Shown in pieces: positions 1 to 8,534 of a stretch of 64,000 bases of DNA. The stretch spans positions 558,001 through 622,000 of the forward strand of contig JACJYV010000001.1 in NCBI GenBank assembly GCA_020635905.1. The letters are read 5' to 3'. This stretch comes from Bacteroidia bacterium. Lineage in GTDB: Bacteria > Bacteroidota > Bacteroidia > J057 > JADKCL01. The notes beneath the pieces were generated by a model, which saw only the letters and a program-made list of their open reading frames with translations, ran no database searches and was not told where the DNA came from. The position numbers and the translations under genes are program-made. Each line of letters begins with the position of its first letter. Position 1 is the first letter of the stretch.

Positions 1-2638
1 GTTCGATACACTGTACGCAGAAGGACAAAGAAGGTACGTTGAGAGCCTCAGTTCTTACGCCCGACAGTTCCTGTCGCGCATGGAAAAACCCGACGTGGAC
101 TATATTCAGGGCATCTCCCCTGCCCTGGCCATTGAGCAAAAATCGGCCAGCTCCAATCCACGTTCAACCGTGGGTACCACGACCGAGATTTACGATTTTT
201 TCAAACTCCTGTTTGCCCGCCTGGGCCAGACCTTCTCCCCCATCTCGGGCGAACTGGTGAGCCGCGACCGGGTAACGGATGTGGTGGATTTTATCCTGCA
301 ACAGGAGGAAAACGCCAATATTGCCATTTTTACCCTCATGGAGGTCCGCAGCCAGGGCTATGTGCGCGAACTCGAACTGACCCTGCAAAAGGGATTTTCC
401 CGGATCTGGCAAGATGGAGAAATCCTTGAAATTGAGGACATTCTGGCTGATCCTCCCAAAAAAGATCCCTCTTCCTTTTACCTGCTGATCGACCGCCTGT
501 TGCTTAAAAATCCCGATCAGCAAGAGACCCGCTTTCGTCTGGGGGACAGTGTGCAGATTGCGTATCAGGAAGGATTTGGCAATTGCTATATTTCCGTGGG
601 AGGCCAAAAACCAAAGCATTTCTCTGAAAAATTTGAGCGGGATGGAATGCAGTTTGAAATTCCTTCCGTGAATCTGTTCAGCTTTAACAATCCCTACGGG
701 GCCTGCAAAACCTGTGAAGGATTTGGCCGCATCCTGGGCATTGATGAAGATTTGGTGATTCCAGATAAAACCCTTTCCATTTTTGAAGGTGCAGTGGCTC
801 CCTGGAAGGGGGAAAAAATGGGCGAATTCAAAGAATGGTTCATCACGGAGGCCGCCAAAGTGGAATTTCCCATCCACCGTCCCTGGTTTGACCTGGCCGA
901 AAGCCAGAAAGAAATGGTGCGGGAAGGCATTGGCACGGCCATGGGCATCAGGAAATTCTTCGAATACATTGAGACCCAGACCCATAAAATACAGTACCGC
1001 GTCATGCTCAGCCGCTACCGCGGCTATACCACCTGCCCTTCCTGCAAGGGCAGCCGCCTGCGGGCCGACGCCAACTACGTGAAGGTGGCAGGCCTCACCA
1101 TTTCTGACCTGCTTTTTCAGCAGATTGGGGAATTGAGAAAGACTTTTGCTGAACTGATTTTGACTCCCAAAGAGGAAAAAATCGCTTCGCGCATCCTCCG
1201 TGAAATCACTTCCCGCCTGGAATACCTGGACAAAGTGGGCGTGGGCTACCTTACCCTGCATCGCAAAATCAATACCCTGAGCGGGGGTGAAATGCAGCGC
1301 ATTCGCCTGGCTACCTCCCTGGGCAGCGGCCTGGTGGGCGCCATGTACATCCTCGACGAGCCCAGCATTGGGCTGCATTCCCGCGACACGGACCGCCTGA
1401 TTTCCATTCTGGAATCCCTGCGCGACAAAGGCAATTCCGTGATCGTAGTCGAGCACGACGAAAGTGTGATTCGCAAAGCGGATGAGATTGTGGACATTGG
1501 CCCGGGTGCGGGCGAACTGGGGGGAGAACTGGTTTTCCAGGGCTCCTACGACCAATTGATAAACTCAGATTCGCTTACAGGCCGCTACATGGCGGGCACG
1601 GAAGAAATTGCGATTCCCAAAGTAAGGCGCAAACTGGCCAATAAAATTCGTTTGCTGGGAGCGCGTGAATTCAACCTGAAAGGAGTGGATATTGAAGTAC
1701 CGCTGAATACCATGACCGCGGTCACTGGGGTGAGCGGTTCGGGCAAAACCACCCTGATCAAGCGCATTCTTTTTCCCGCGCTCAAACAGCATCTGGACGA
1801 GTATTCTGAGAAGCCAGGTTTTTTCAAGGCCCTGGAAGGAGATATTTCTGAAGTAAAACTGGTGGAAATGGTGGACCAAAGCCCCATCGGGCGCAGCGGC
1901 CGTTCCAATCCTGCGACCTACATCAAGGCCTGGGACCTGATTCGCAACCTTTATGCGGCTCAGCCTCTGGCAAGTATGCGCGATCTCAAGCCAGGTGCAT
2001 TTTCCTTCAATGTGGATGGCGGGCGCTGCGATACCTGCAAGGGAGAGGGCACGGTGACGATTGAAATGCAGTTTCTGCCCGACATTACCCTGGTCTGTGA
2101 GTCCTGCAACGGAAAACGTTTCAAAAGAACCGTGCTGGAGATCAAGTATAATGGCAAAAACGTGGACGAAGTCCTCAATATGACCATTTCTGAAGCCGTA
2201 CGCTTCTTTGCAGATGATTCCAAAATCTCTAAAAAGCTGGGTATTCTTGAGAAAGTGGGACTGGGTTACCTGCGCATGGGCCAAAGTTCGACCACGCTTT
2301 CAGGTGGTGAAGCCCAGCGGGTCAAACTGGCCTGGTTTCTGGCCAATGCGCCCGACCGCAAAGGTACCATTTACATCTTCGACGAACCCACCACGGGTCT
2401 GCATTTTGAAGACATCAAAAAGCTGCTTTTTGCGGTCAATGAACTGGTAGAAGCCGGAAATACGGTCATGATCATTGAGCACAACATGGATGTGATCAAG
2501 TGCGCAGACTGGGTGATTGACCTGGGACCTGAAGGTGGAGACGAAGGGGGAAATCTGGTTTTCCAGGGCCGCCCCGAGGATTTGGTCAAAGTTCCTGAAA
2601 GCTTTACGGGCAAATATCTGCTTGAGAAACTGGGGTGA
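1..2638 (+). CDS. uvrA: Excinuclease ABC subunit A (5' end cut by window edge)
   Basis: UvrA is the damage-sensing ATPase dimer of nucleotide excision repair; it loads UvrB on distorted DNA. The frame is open from base 2 (FDTLYAEGQRRYVESL), which in E. coli UvrA lies directly after the first Walker A, so roughly 40 N-terminal residues are missing. About 879 residues are visible. Seen in order: the MEKPDVDYIQG block, a CxxC pair with CKTCEGFG, a second with CPSCKGSR, signature LSGGEMQRIRLA with Walker B YILDEPSIGLH, second Walker A GVSGSGKTTL (near base 1730), zinc-finger cysteines CDTCKGEG and CESCNGKR, signature LSGGEAQRVKLA and Walker B YIFDEPTTGLH. All motifs look intact. The UvrB-binding region carries no extra cysteines, as is usual in Bacteroidota. 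Confidence 0.97.
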   Translation, partial: FDTLYAEGQRRYVESLSSYARQFLSRMEKPDVDYIQGISPALAIEQKSASSNPRSTVGTTTEIYDFFKLLFARLGQTFSPISGELVSRDRVTDVVDFILQQEENANIAIFTLMEVRSQGYVRELELTLQKGFSRIWQDGEILEIEDILADPPKKDPSSFYLLIDRLLLKNPDQQETRFRLGDSVQIAYQEGFGNCYISVGGQKPKHFSEKFERDGMQFEIPSVNLFSFNNPYGACKTCEGFGRILGIDEDLVIPDKTLSIFEGAVAPWKGEKMGEFKEWFITEAAKVEFPIHRPWFDLAESQKEMVREGIGTAMGIRKFFEYIETQTHKIQYRVMLSRYRGYTTCPSCKGSRLRADANYVKVAGLTISDLLFQQIGELRKTFAELILTPKEEKIASRILREITSRLEYLDKVGVGYLTLHRKINTLSGGEMQRIRLATSLGSGLVGAMYILDEPSIGLHSRDTDRLISILESLRDKGNSVIVVEHDESVIRKADEIVDIGPGAGELGGELVFQGSYDQLINSDSLTGRYMAGTEEIAIPKVRRKLANKIRLLGAREFNLKGVDIEVPLNTMTAVTGVSGSGKTTLIKRILFPALKQHLDEYSEKPGFFKALEGDISEVKLVEMVDQSPIGRSGRSNPATYIKAWDLIRNLYAAQPLASMRDLKPGAFSFNVDGGRCDTCKGEGTVTIEMQFLPDITLVCESCNGKRFKRTVLEIKYNGKNVDEVLNMTISEAVRFFADDSKISKKLGILEKVGLGYLRMGQSSTTLSGGEAQRVKLAWFLANAPDRKGTIYIFDEPTTGLHFEDIKKLLFAVNELVEAGNTVMIIEHNMDVIKCADWVIDLGPEGGDEGGNLVFQGRPEDLVKVPESFTGKYLLEKLG

Positions 2639-2774
2639 TTCACAAAGGAATTGCCTTCAGCCCATATTTTCCACTTAAATCAAAGTTCTGAGCGCCAAAC
2701 CTTTTGGATTTGCAATCAGAATTTTCCTGCGAACTTCTTAAATTGCGGGCCAATTACTTGCTCAAATTGTTTGC

Positions 2775-3398
2775 ATGTCATCCAGAAACCCAAAAGTACT
2801 ACTTCTGAGCCCCTCAGACCTTAGCGCTGCCATTCGGCCGTGGGCTGAGCAAATGGCGGATATTATTCGCAAATCTGGTGGTGAAGTGGAGTTAAAAAAC
2901 TGGTCGGGATCCGACCCGGGGGAGGAGAGCCTGCAAAAAGATTTTATCCTGATCCTGATCACAGAGGAACTGATGGTGGCGCTGGAGGGAGCGGAAGACA
3001 AAATTCAATGGTTTGAGAAACGCCTCAAAGCCCGAAAAATGCACCAGGATCAGATCCTGAGACTGATTTTGAGTGGTCGTCAGCGGCTGAAAGGCTTTCC
3101 CGGCCAATTTGGTAGTTTATCCGCCCTGCCCATGGAATCCCTGCTGGAACCTTCAGAAGCGGTCGAAATTATCCTGAAGGAATTAAATCAACGGATCAGA
3201 ATTCTGGGAAAAAAAGGTCAGGGATCAGCGCAAAAGGAGAAAAAGGGATTTGCAAGCGCCTTGAAAGGTATTCTGGGGGGAAACCGTTCCAAAGTGGAAT
3301 GGGAAAAAATCAGACCATTTGTCATTTCCACCCCCAATACGCTCAAAATGGGCAATTTTGGCAAACCCAAAAATGAACGCCCTTTTGACCTGACCTGA
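2775..3398 (+). CDS. Hypothetical protein with possible Rossmann/TIR-like N-terminal fold
   Basis: 207 residues, ATG start, no signal peptide or membrane segment. I do not recognise the family. The first ~140 residues alternate predicted strands and helices: KVLLLSPSDLS, an amphipathic helix, then DFILILITEEL, then ILRLILSG followed by a proline-containing stretch and a last helix. This resembles the layout of TIR/SEFIR-like domains, but I cannot point to a catalytic Glu, so it is only a fold guess. The C-terminal ~60 residues are Lys/Gly-rich and probably flexible. It follows uvrA by 136 bp and stands alone. No function is assigned. Confidence 0.7.
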   Translation: MSSRNPKVLLLSPSDLSAAIRPWAEQMADIIRKSGGEVELKNWSGSDPGEESLQKDFILILITEELMVALEGAEDKIQWFEKRLKARKMHQDQILRLILSGRQRLKGFPGQFGSLSALPMESLLEPSEAVEIILKELNQRIRILGKKGQGSAQKEKKGFASALKGILGGNRSKVEWEKIRPFVISTPNTLKMGNFGKPKNERPFDLT

Positions 3399-3418
3399 AA
3401 AGATTCAGGAAAATTTCC

Positions 3419-3625
3419 TTAAAAAATGGCCCAGACGGCCAGCAACATTACCCCCACGCCAGTCCCGATCATGGCGATGCGGGTCATATCCTTGCCCAGG
3501 GTTTTGGAGACTGCCCTGGGAACAGCGATCATGTACACCCAGGACCAGTTTTTGATGCCTGCAAAGGTCAGTAAGGCTCCCAGAGCAAGCACGACCAGTT
3601 TGATGATGAAAAATATTGGAAACAT
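3419..3625 (-). CDS. Small two-helix membrane protein
   Basis: 68 residues with two hydrophobic segments: residues ~3-25 (FFIIKLVVLALGALLTFAG) and ~50-68 (MIGTGVGVMLLAVWAIF), separated by a short basic loop containing KTLGKDMTR. Starts at ATG. It ends 20 bp after the convergent neighbour. This is a typical small inner-membrane protein of unknown role; no family is recognised. Confidence 0.6.
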   Translation of the reverse strand: MFPIFFIIKLVVLALGALLTFAGIKNWSWVYMIAVPRAVSKTLGKDMTRIAMIGTGVGVMLLAVWAIF

Positions 3626-3693
3626 AGTTTTAATCTTTGGGTGAATTTACGGAATTATTCCCAAAAGGGTTATCATTGCATTCTCAGAGCTCT

Positions 3694-3999
3694 ATGGAAG
3701 AATATCCCAACTGTCCCATTTGCGGCCGGGAACTCGTTCCCGGCAAGAGTATCAACGAGCATCACCTCGTCCCAAAATCTGAAAAGGGCCGTGAAACAGT
3801 GACCCTGCATGTGATTTGCCACACCAAAATCCACTCTGTTTTTACTGAAAAGGAACTGGCTGATTATTATTACACCATCGAGCGGATTATTTCTCACGAA
3901 GAAATGAAAAAATTCATCAGCTGGGTCAGAAAGCAACCTGCTGAATTGAAGACCAGAAATAAGACTTTTAAGGGCAAAACCCGTCGTTTCAGGAGGTAA
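3694..3999 (+). CDS. HNH endonuclease family protein
   Basis: About 101 residues from the ATG at 3694. The frame can be extended upstream to a TTG at 3637, but the conserved part begins with the zinc-type CPICG just after the ATG, so the ATG is preferred. A CxxC (CPICGRE), the HNH core EHHLVPKS, and the distal CH-x3-H (ICHTKIH) are all visible, giving the beta-beta-alpha metal finger of HNH nucleases. The C-terminus is very basic (KTRNKTFKGKTRRFRR), consistent with nucleic-acid binding. No restriction or toxin-antitoxin partner lies beside it, so the target is unknown. Confidence 0.8.
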   Translation: MEEYPNCPICGRELVPGKSINEHHLVPKSEKGRETVTLHVICHTKIHSVFTEKELADYYYTIERIISHEEMKKFISWVRKQPAELKTRNKTFKGKTRRFRR

Positions 4000-4005
4000 T
4001 TTCCC

Positions 4006-4848
4006 TTAAATATCCTTCAGCAAAAAGGTCTCACCACTGCCAAACCTTCCCCTGTCATCCTTCACCACCAACCCGGCTTCATGGTAGGGATCGTGCTCGT
4101 AAAAGAGAATCACCTCATTTTCAGCCAGCCAGGGCAGATATTTTTCCCGTTCACTCAGGGTCAATAACGGGCGGGTATCGTAACCCATGACGTAAGGCAG
4201 AGGCAGGTGTCCGTAAGTAGGGAAGAGATCAGCGGCAAAAAGAATTTTTTTGCCTTTCCAGGAAATCAGGGGCAGTTGCTGCCCTTCTGTGTGCCCGTTT
4301 ACGACCAGCAATTCAATATTGGGAAATAATTCTGTTTCGCCTTCCAGCAACCGCAGGTTGGTACTGGCCACCAGGGGTTGAATATTTTCGTCGAAAAAGC
4401 TGGCTGTTTCACGCGCATTGGGGTTCAGGGCCCAATTCAAATGGCTTTTTTGCACCCAATAAATCGCATTTGGAAAGGCCAGTACAAATTTCTCACCCAC
4501 CTTGTCCCATTCTGTGCTACCCCCGCAATGATCAAAATGCAAATGGGTCAGAATCACATCCGTGATATCCTCGCGGCTGAAGCCCAGGGCCTCCAGAGAT
4601 TTGTCCAGCGTCACCCCATGATCCACCGCGTACAGCCCCGCAAATTTCTCATTATACTTGTGCCCGATCCCGTTATCCACCAGAATCAGGCGGGTATCGT
4701 CCTCGATCAGGAGGCAGCGCATGGCCATGTCAATGCGGTTTTTCTCGTCACAGGGATTGGTTTTCTCCCACAAAGGCTTGGGCACAACCCCAAACATAGC
4801 TCCACCGTCAAGGCGGAATTTTCCGGTGTTGATGGAATATAATTTCAT
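4006..4848 (-). CDS. Metallo-beta-lactamase-fold hydrolase
   Basis: 280 residues from the ATG at 4848; the frame continues 13 codons further upstream but those residues (including two Cys) look non-conserved. The dinuclear zinc motif HLHFDHCGG is present (near residue 100), followed by NGHTEGQQLP (third metal His), FAADLFPTYGH (bridging Asp) and a late FYEHDPYH (final His). This arrangement matches the quorum-quenching-lactonase-like/MBL-fold branch of the superfamily. There is no signal peptide, so it should be cytoplasmic. The substrate cannot be read from sequence. It ends 6 bp after the HNH gene, so the two converge. Confidence 0.85.
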   Translation of the reverse strand: MKLYSINTGKFRLDGGAMFGVVPKPLWEKTNPCDEKNRIDMAMRCLLIEDDTRLILVDNGIGHKYNEKFAGLYAVDHGVTLDKSLEALGFSREDITDVILTHLHFDHCGGSTEWDKVGEKFVLAFPNAIYWVQKSHLNWALNPNARETASFFDENIQPLVASTNLRLLEGETELFPNIELLVVNGHTEGQQLPLISWKGKKILFAADLFPTYGHLPLPYVMGYDTRPLLTLSEREKYLPWLAENEVILFYEHDPYHEAGLVVKDDRGRFGSGETFLLKDI

Positions 4849-4934
4849 ATTAGCTGCAAGATAACAGATGCAGGACCCGGGCAGCAAATTACTTTGAGAA
4901 TAATTTTTTACAGGGAGGAACGATTCCCGCCGCC

Positions 4935-5660
4935 CTATACTTCCTCAAATTCTACGTATTCTCCCCCAAATTCATTTGCCTCCCTTTTCGGCCTGACAAA
5001 ATACCTGGCCAGCAGCCAGCCTGCCGCAAAACCCCCAATATGGGCCCAGAAGGCCACTCCGCTCCCACCTTCTGCAGCAAAAAGCCCCATCATGCCACTG
5101 ATTACCTGAATGGTAATCCAAATCACAATGAAGATTTTGGCCCGGATTTCCACCAGAAAAGGCAGGAAGAAAACGGGCAAAAAGGTCAGGATTTTATTAT
5201 TGGGAAAGAAAAACATATAGGCTGCCATCACACCCGCAAGTGCACCAGAGGCACCCACGACCGGCATGGGCGAAGTCCAGTTGACCAGCAAATGGGCCAG
5301 GGTGGCAATAATACCCGCCACCAGATAAAAGCCCAGAAACCTCAGTCTCCCCAGCTTTTCCTCCACATTATCCCCAAAAATCCAAAGCGCCCACATATTA
5401 AAGATCAGGTGTCCCCAGCCACCGTGCAAAAACATGCTTGTCACCAGGGTCCAAAGTCCTGATGCGGGGATGCCACCTGCCGCGGCTTCGTGGGGATGAG
5501 AAATATTCAGGGGAACCATGCCCCATTTCATGAAAAAAAGGCGCAATTCAGGGTTGCTGAGGGTCAATTGAAATAAAAATATCACCACATTGATCCCAAT
5601 CAGAAACCAGGTTACGTAAGGTCTGCGATTGGAATTGGAGGTATCACGAAGGGGAATCAT
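4935..5660 (-). CDS. Rhomboid family intramembrane serine protease
   Basis: 241 residues with about six hydrophobic segments. The rhomboid core is clear: HGGWGHLIFNMWALWIFG (loop-1/TM2 His-Asn region), catalytic serine in VVGASGALAGVMAAY (GxSG) and the catalytic His in FWAHIGGFAAGWLLAR. Catalytic Ser and His are both present, so it should be an active protease rather than a pseudoprotease. Rhomboids cut transmembrane substrates within the membrane; no substrate is suggested by the neighbours. The C-terminal tail is acidic (EFGGEYVEFEEV) and likely cytoplasmic. Confidence 0.92.
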   Translation of the reverse strand: MIPLRDTSNSNRRPYVTWFLIGINVVIFLFQLTLSNPELRLFFMKWGMVPLNISHPHEAAAGGIPASGLWTLVTSMFLHGGWGHLIFNMWALWIFGDNVEEKLGRLRFLGFYLVAGIIATLAHLLVNWTSPMPVVGASGALAGVMAAYMFFFPNNKILTFLPVFFLPFLVEIRAKIFIVIWITIQVISGMMGLFAAEGGSGVAFWAHIGGFAAGWLLARYFVRPKREANEFGGEYVEFEEV

Positions 5661-5733
5661 GGTCTGTTAAGTTAATGATTTTCAGGAATAAACGCCCAAA
5701 GCAGGCAAAATTCCACTAAAAGAGAAATAGAAA

Positions 5734-5761
5734 GGGGGGCTGGCTGTTCACCAGACCCCCC
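5734..5761 (-). terminator. Rho-independent terminator of the Hsp20 gene
   Basis: GGGGGG-CTGG pairs with CCAG-A-CCCCCC around a short loop. On the minus strand the hairpin is followed by a pyrimidine/T-rich stretch (TTTCTATTTCTC). It sits 20 bp after the Hsp20 stop codon. Confidence 0.6.
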
Positions 5762-5780
5762 AATTCAAAACCCTAAACAC

Positions 5781-6224
5781 TTATGAAATCTTGATATCTT
5801 TCGCAGGCTTCTCTGGAGCCTGATTTTTCTTTTGCAGGGTGATCAGCAGGATTCCGTGCTCATAGGTAGCCTGAATTCCATCCTGATCAATGGTTTCGCC
5901 GAGGCGGAATTTCCTTTCAAAATTGGCAGGAGCAAAGTCGCGGCGGCTGAATTTGAATTCACTCTCACCTTCCCGGGCCTTCAATTCACCTTTCACGATG
6001 AGGAAATCCTCCTCCACAGAGAGATGAAAATCTTCCTTGCCAAAACCCGGGGCCGCCAGCTCAATACGAAAAGCAGCGGGGCTTTCAGCAATGTTTACGG
6101 AGAGGTTTGACTTATTTCCCCAGGCAGAATCCATGAAATTCTCCCGAAAGAAACCCGGACCAAAAGCTGAACGAAAGCCTCTTTGCTGAGGAGCGCAATG
6201 GATGTTATTTTTTACCAGTGTCAT
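5781..6224 (-). CDS. Hsp20/alpha-crystallin small heat-shock protein
   Basis: 147 residues. The alpha-crystallin domain covers roughly residues 40-135: SPAAFRIELAAPGFGKEDFHLSVEEDFLIVKGE, then FSRRDFAPANFERKFRLGETIDQDGIQATYEHGILLITLQKK. The last part carries the usual hydrophobic GILLITL strand. It is an ATP-independent holdase that keeps unfolded proteins soluble in the cytoplasm. A terminator follows it, and a 9-bp inverted repeat lies ~66 bp upstream of the start (6290-6317), which may be an operator. Confidence 0.93.
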   Translation of the reverse strand: MTLVKNNIHCAPQQRGFRSAFGPGFFRENFMDSAWGNKSNLSVNIAESPAAFRIELAAPGFGKEDFHLSVEEDFLIVKGELKAREGESEFKFSRRDFAPANFERKFRLGETIDQDGIQATYEHGILLITLQKKNQAPEKPAKDIKIS

Positions 6225-6289
6225 GATTATTTTGATTTAAAATTTATAATCCAGCATTTGCAAGCCTTGTGCCACAGGCAAAATACCCG

Positions 6290-6317
6290 CATATTGGCCG
6301 ACCTTTCCGCCAATATG
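6290..6317. promoter_or_regulatory. 9-bp inverted repeat between hsp20 and mpl
   Basis: Perfect arms CATATTGGC (6290-6298) and GCCAATATG (6309-6317) separated by 10 bp. The spacing resembles the CIRCE operator of HrcA, but the arm sequence is not CIRCE. It lies in the divergent hsp20/mpl intergenic region, about 66 bp upstream of the hsp20 start. Its role as operator is inference. Confidence 0.4.
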
Positions 6318-6396
6318 ACACCCAGGCCCGCCATAATGGCCGAATCGTTGGGAAATGAGTACATTCAAACATGATATTCACATGCTGCCTGGTTTT

Positions 6397-6423
6397 TTTG
6401 AGCCGGGATTTAGGGTAGTTTTG
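6397..6423 (+). promoter_or_regulatory. Possible Bacteroidota promoter of mpl
   Basis: TTTG at 6397-6400 and TAGTTTTG at 6416-6423 match the -33/-7 boxes, but the 15-bp gap is shorter than usual. If used, transcription would begin at or next to the ATG at 6429, giving a leaderless mRNA. Confidence 0.35.
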
Positions 6424-6428
6424 AGTCA

Positions 6429-7796
6429 ATGAAACAGTTTCAAAAACAAAACATCCATTTTATTGCAATGGGAGGCAGCGTCATGCACAATCTGGCCCTG
6501 GCTCTGCACCAATTGGGACACCACGTCACGGGTTCGGACGACCAGATTTACGATCCAGCCAAAGGACGGCTGGAAAAAGCAGGCATTCTGCCTTCTGAAA
6601 TGGGTTGGCACGCCGACCGCATCCACCCCGGGCTGGATGCAGTGATTCTGGGCATGCATGCCCGGGAAGGCAATCCTGAACTGGATCGGGCCAATGAGCT
6701 GGGACTGCGCATTTTTTCCTTTCCTGAGTACATTTACGAGCATGCCAAAGACAAAACGCGGATTGCCATCTGCGGCAGCCACGGCAAAACAACCATTACT
6801 TCTATGGTTTTGCATGGGCTTTTGGCGGCAGAAAAACGGTTTGATTATCTGGTGGGAGCCCAGTTGAAAGGGTTTCAAACCATGGTGGGCCTTTCCGCAG
6901 ATGCCCCCATTATGGTGATTGAGGGCGACGAATACCTCACCTCCCCCATCGACCGCAGGCCCAAATTTCTGGTTTACCAGCCCCAGGTTGCCCTTCTGTC
7001 GGGCATTTCCTGGGATCACATCAATGTTTTTCCTACGGAAGAGATTTACGAAAATCAATTTGTGCAACTGGCTGAATCCATCCCAACAGATGGCTTTCTG
7101 GTCTATAATCTGGAAGATCCTGTGGTGGTGCGGGTGGTGGAATCGCATGCCAAATGCAACCTGATTGGCTACCGCACCCCCGATTTTCGCATTGAAAATC
7201 ACCAGTATGTGGTGACGACGGCCGAGGGGGATTTTCCCTTGCAGGTCATTGGTCGCCACAACCTCAGCAATCTGGCCGGCGCAGCTGAAATTTGCCGTCT
7301 GCAGGGCATTTCCCCGGGTGATTACTGGAAAAGCATGCAGGATTTTTCAGGCGCTTCCCTGCGTTTGGAAAAAATCTGGGATCAGGACGGGAAGATCGTT
7401 TTCAGGGATTTTGCCCACTCCCCCAGCAAGGTAAATGCCACGGTTAAGGCTGTGGAGGAGTTGTTTGGACCCGAAAAGGTGGTGGCCGTCCTCGAATTGC
7501 ACACCTTCAGCAGCACCAACAAGGATTTTCTTCCCCACTATAAAGACAGCCTGAAGGGTTTTGAGCACAAGATTCTCCTGATCGACAAACATACCCTGGA
7601 ACGGAAAAATTACCCGGAAATAAATGCAGAAGAAGCCCGTGAAGCCTTCAATGATCCTGAATTGCGTTTTGCCCGCGGTCGCCATGAATTATTGGCTCAC
7701 ATGGCTGAATTACGCCCGAAAGGGAATATTTTCCTGCTCATGTCGAGTGGCAATTTCAGTGGAATTCCGCCCCTTGAACTCGCTTTGGGTAAATAA
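6429..7796 (+). CDS. mpl: Mpl-type UDP-MurNAc tripeptide ligase (peptidoglycan recycling)
   Basis: 455 residues, the normal length for Mpl. It joins recycled L-Ala-gamma-D-Glu-meso-DAP to UDP-MurNAc in the cytoplasm, feeding salvaged peptide back into wall synthesis. It belongs to the Mur ligase family. The N-terminal Rossmann domain has GGSVMHNLALALHQLGHHVTGSD; the ATP loop is GSHGKTTITSM (near residue 117); later Mur motifs are EGDEY, GRHNLSNLAGA and RDFAHSPSKV. The HSPSK motif and the H-N-L-S-N block favour Mpl over MurC. Starts at an ATG directly behind a promoter-like motif. Confidence 0.93.
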   Translation: MKQFQKQNIHFIAMGGSVMHNLALALHQLGHHVTGSDDQIYDPAKGRLEKAGILPSEMGWHADRIHPGLDAVILGMHAREGNPELDRANELGLRIFSFPEYIYEHAKDKTRIAICGSHGKTTITSMVLHGLLAAEKRFDYLVGAQLKGFQTMVGLSADAPIMVIEGDEYLTSPIDRRPKFLVYQPQVALLSGISWDHINVFPTEEIYENQFVQLAESIPTDGFLVYNLEDPVVVRVVESHAKCNLIGYRTPDFRIENHQYVVTTAEGDFPLQVIGRHNLSNLAGAAEICRLQGISPGDYWKSMQDFSGASLRLEKIWDQDGKIVFRDFAHSPSKVNATVKAVEELFGPEKVVAVLELHTFSSTNKDFLPHYKDSLKGFEHKILLIDKHTLERKNYPEINAEEAREAFNDPELRFARGRHELLAHMAELRPKGNIFLLMSSGNFSGIPPLELALGK

Positions 7797-7893
7797 AACG
7801 TAGCTCTTTCCCAGGAGAATAAATAAGGAAGAACCCGATCGTTAATTGGGGCTCAATTTGATCACTTTTTTTGCAGAATTCTTTTGATCTTTC

Positions 7894-7924
7894 TTTGTAA
7901 AAGAGAAAAGAAGAATTATCTTTG
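7894..7924 (+). promoter_or_regulatory. Bacteroidota sigma-A promoter of rpmG
   Basis: TTTG (7894-7897), a 19-bp spacer, then TATCTTTG (7917-7924): an exact match to the Bacteroidota consensus TTTG-N19-TAnnTTTG. The predicted start of transcription is near 7930, about 15 nt before the rpmG ATG. Confidence 0.8.
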
Positions 7925-7944
7925 CAATCCTTAATAGTGTAGCG

Positions 7945-8133
7945 ATGGCTAAGAAAAGTAAAGAAAATAGAATCCAGGTAATCCTGGAGTGTACAGAACA
8001 CAAAAAGAGCGGTATCCCCGGAACTTCCCGTTATGTAACCACCAAAAACAGGAAAAACACCCCTGGCCGCATGGAGTTGAAGAAATACAACTCCACTCTG
8101 AAAAAATACACCATTCACAAGGAAATTAAATAA
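7945..8133 (+). CDS. rpmG: 50S ribosomal protein L33
   Basis: 62 residues: MAKKSKENRIQVILECTEHK begins it, followed by the typical GIPGTSRYVTTKNRKNTPGRMELKKY core. Only one Cys is left where zinc-binding L33 has CxxC pairs, so this is the zinc-independent (C-minus) form. A consensus promoter is directly upstream and the bL38-type gene follows after 7 bp. The usual upstream partner rpmB is not here. Confidence 0.95.
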   Translation: MAKKSKENRIQVILECTEHKKSGIPGTSRYVTTKNRKNTPGRMELKKYNSTLKKYTIHKEIK

Positions 8134-8140
8134 TTGAGAT

Positions 8141-8299
8141 ATGGCTAAGAAAGCAGTAGCAACGTTCCGTGGAAAAGGCCAGGCTGCCCTGACCAAGATC
8201 ATTATTCCCGTTAAGAACGAAAAATCCGGCTCCTATTCCTTCAAAGAAGAGATGGTGCCCTCAGATCAGGTAAAAGACTACCTGGCAAAAATCAAATAA
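8141..8299 (+). CDS. DUF4295 family protein (bL38-type ribosomal protein)
   Basis: 52 residues, starting MAKKAVATFRGKGQAALTK and ending DYLAKIK. It is a small basic protein found in Bacteroidota directly after rpmG; from memory, the Flavobacterium johnsoniae ribosome structure assigns this family as bL38. It sits 7 bp after rpmG, shares its promoter and is followed by a terminator, so the two form a bicistronic unit. It is shorter than most ORF cut-offs. Confidence 0.85.
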   Translation: MAKKAVATFRGKGQAALTKIIIPVKNEKSGSYSFKEEMVPSDQVKDYLAKIK

Positions 8300-8324
8300 G
8301 CACTAAATTCTAAAAAAAAATAGA

Positions 8325-8355
8325 ACGGGCTCTCTTTCAGGGGACCCGTTTTTTT
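8325..8355 (+). terminator. Terminator of the rpmG-bL38 unit
   Basis: ACGGG...CCCGT arms with a weakly paired inner part, followed directly by T7. It lies 26 bp past the bL38 stop. Confidence 0.7.
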
Positions 8356-8498
8356 GTTGTCCAGATATTTCATTTGCTCTTTTTGTGGACATTCTTTCAA
8401 GGCTTTTCTTCAGATTAATTTTCCTCAGATCAAAAAATTCCAGAACTCAAAAAAACCTGCATTTTTTGTAAAAATTAGTCGTTTTTACCCGCAAAAAA

Positions 8499-8530
8499 TT
8501 TGAAAAATTCGCACAACTGATTTACCTTTG
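8499..8530 (+). promoter_or_regulatory. Bacteroidota promoter of the SRP RNA gene
   Basis: TTTG (8499-8502), 20-bp spacer and TACCTTTG (8523-8530) match the consensus. The predicted first base (about 8535) coincides with the expected 5' end of the SRP RNA. Confidence 0.8.
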
Positions 8531-8534
8531 CCTC

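Noticed and set aside
164..1555. 463-codon ORF antisense to uvrA
   Set aside because: Mirror frame of a highly conserved gene; its product has no family features.
6290..6317. CIRCE operator
   Set aside because: The spacing is similar, but the arms are not TTAGCACTC/GAGTGCTAA.
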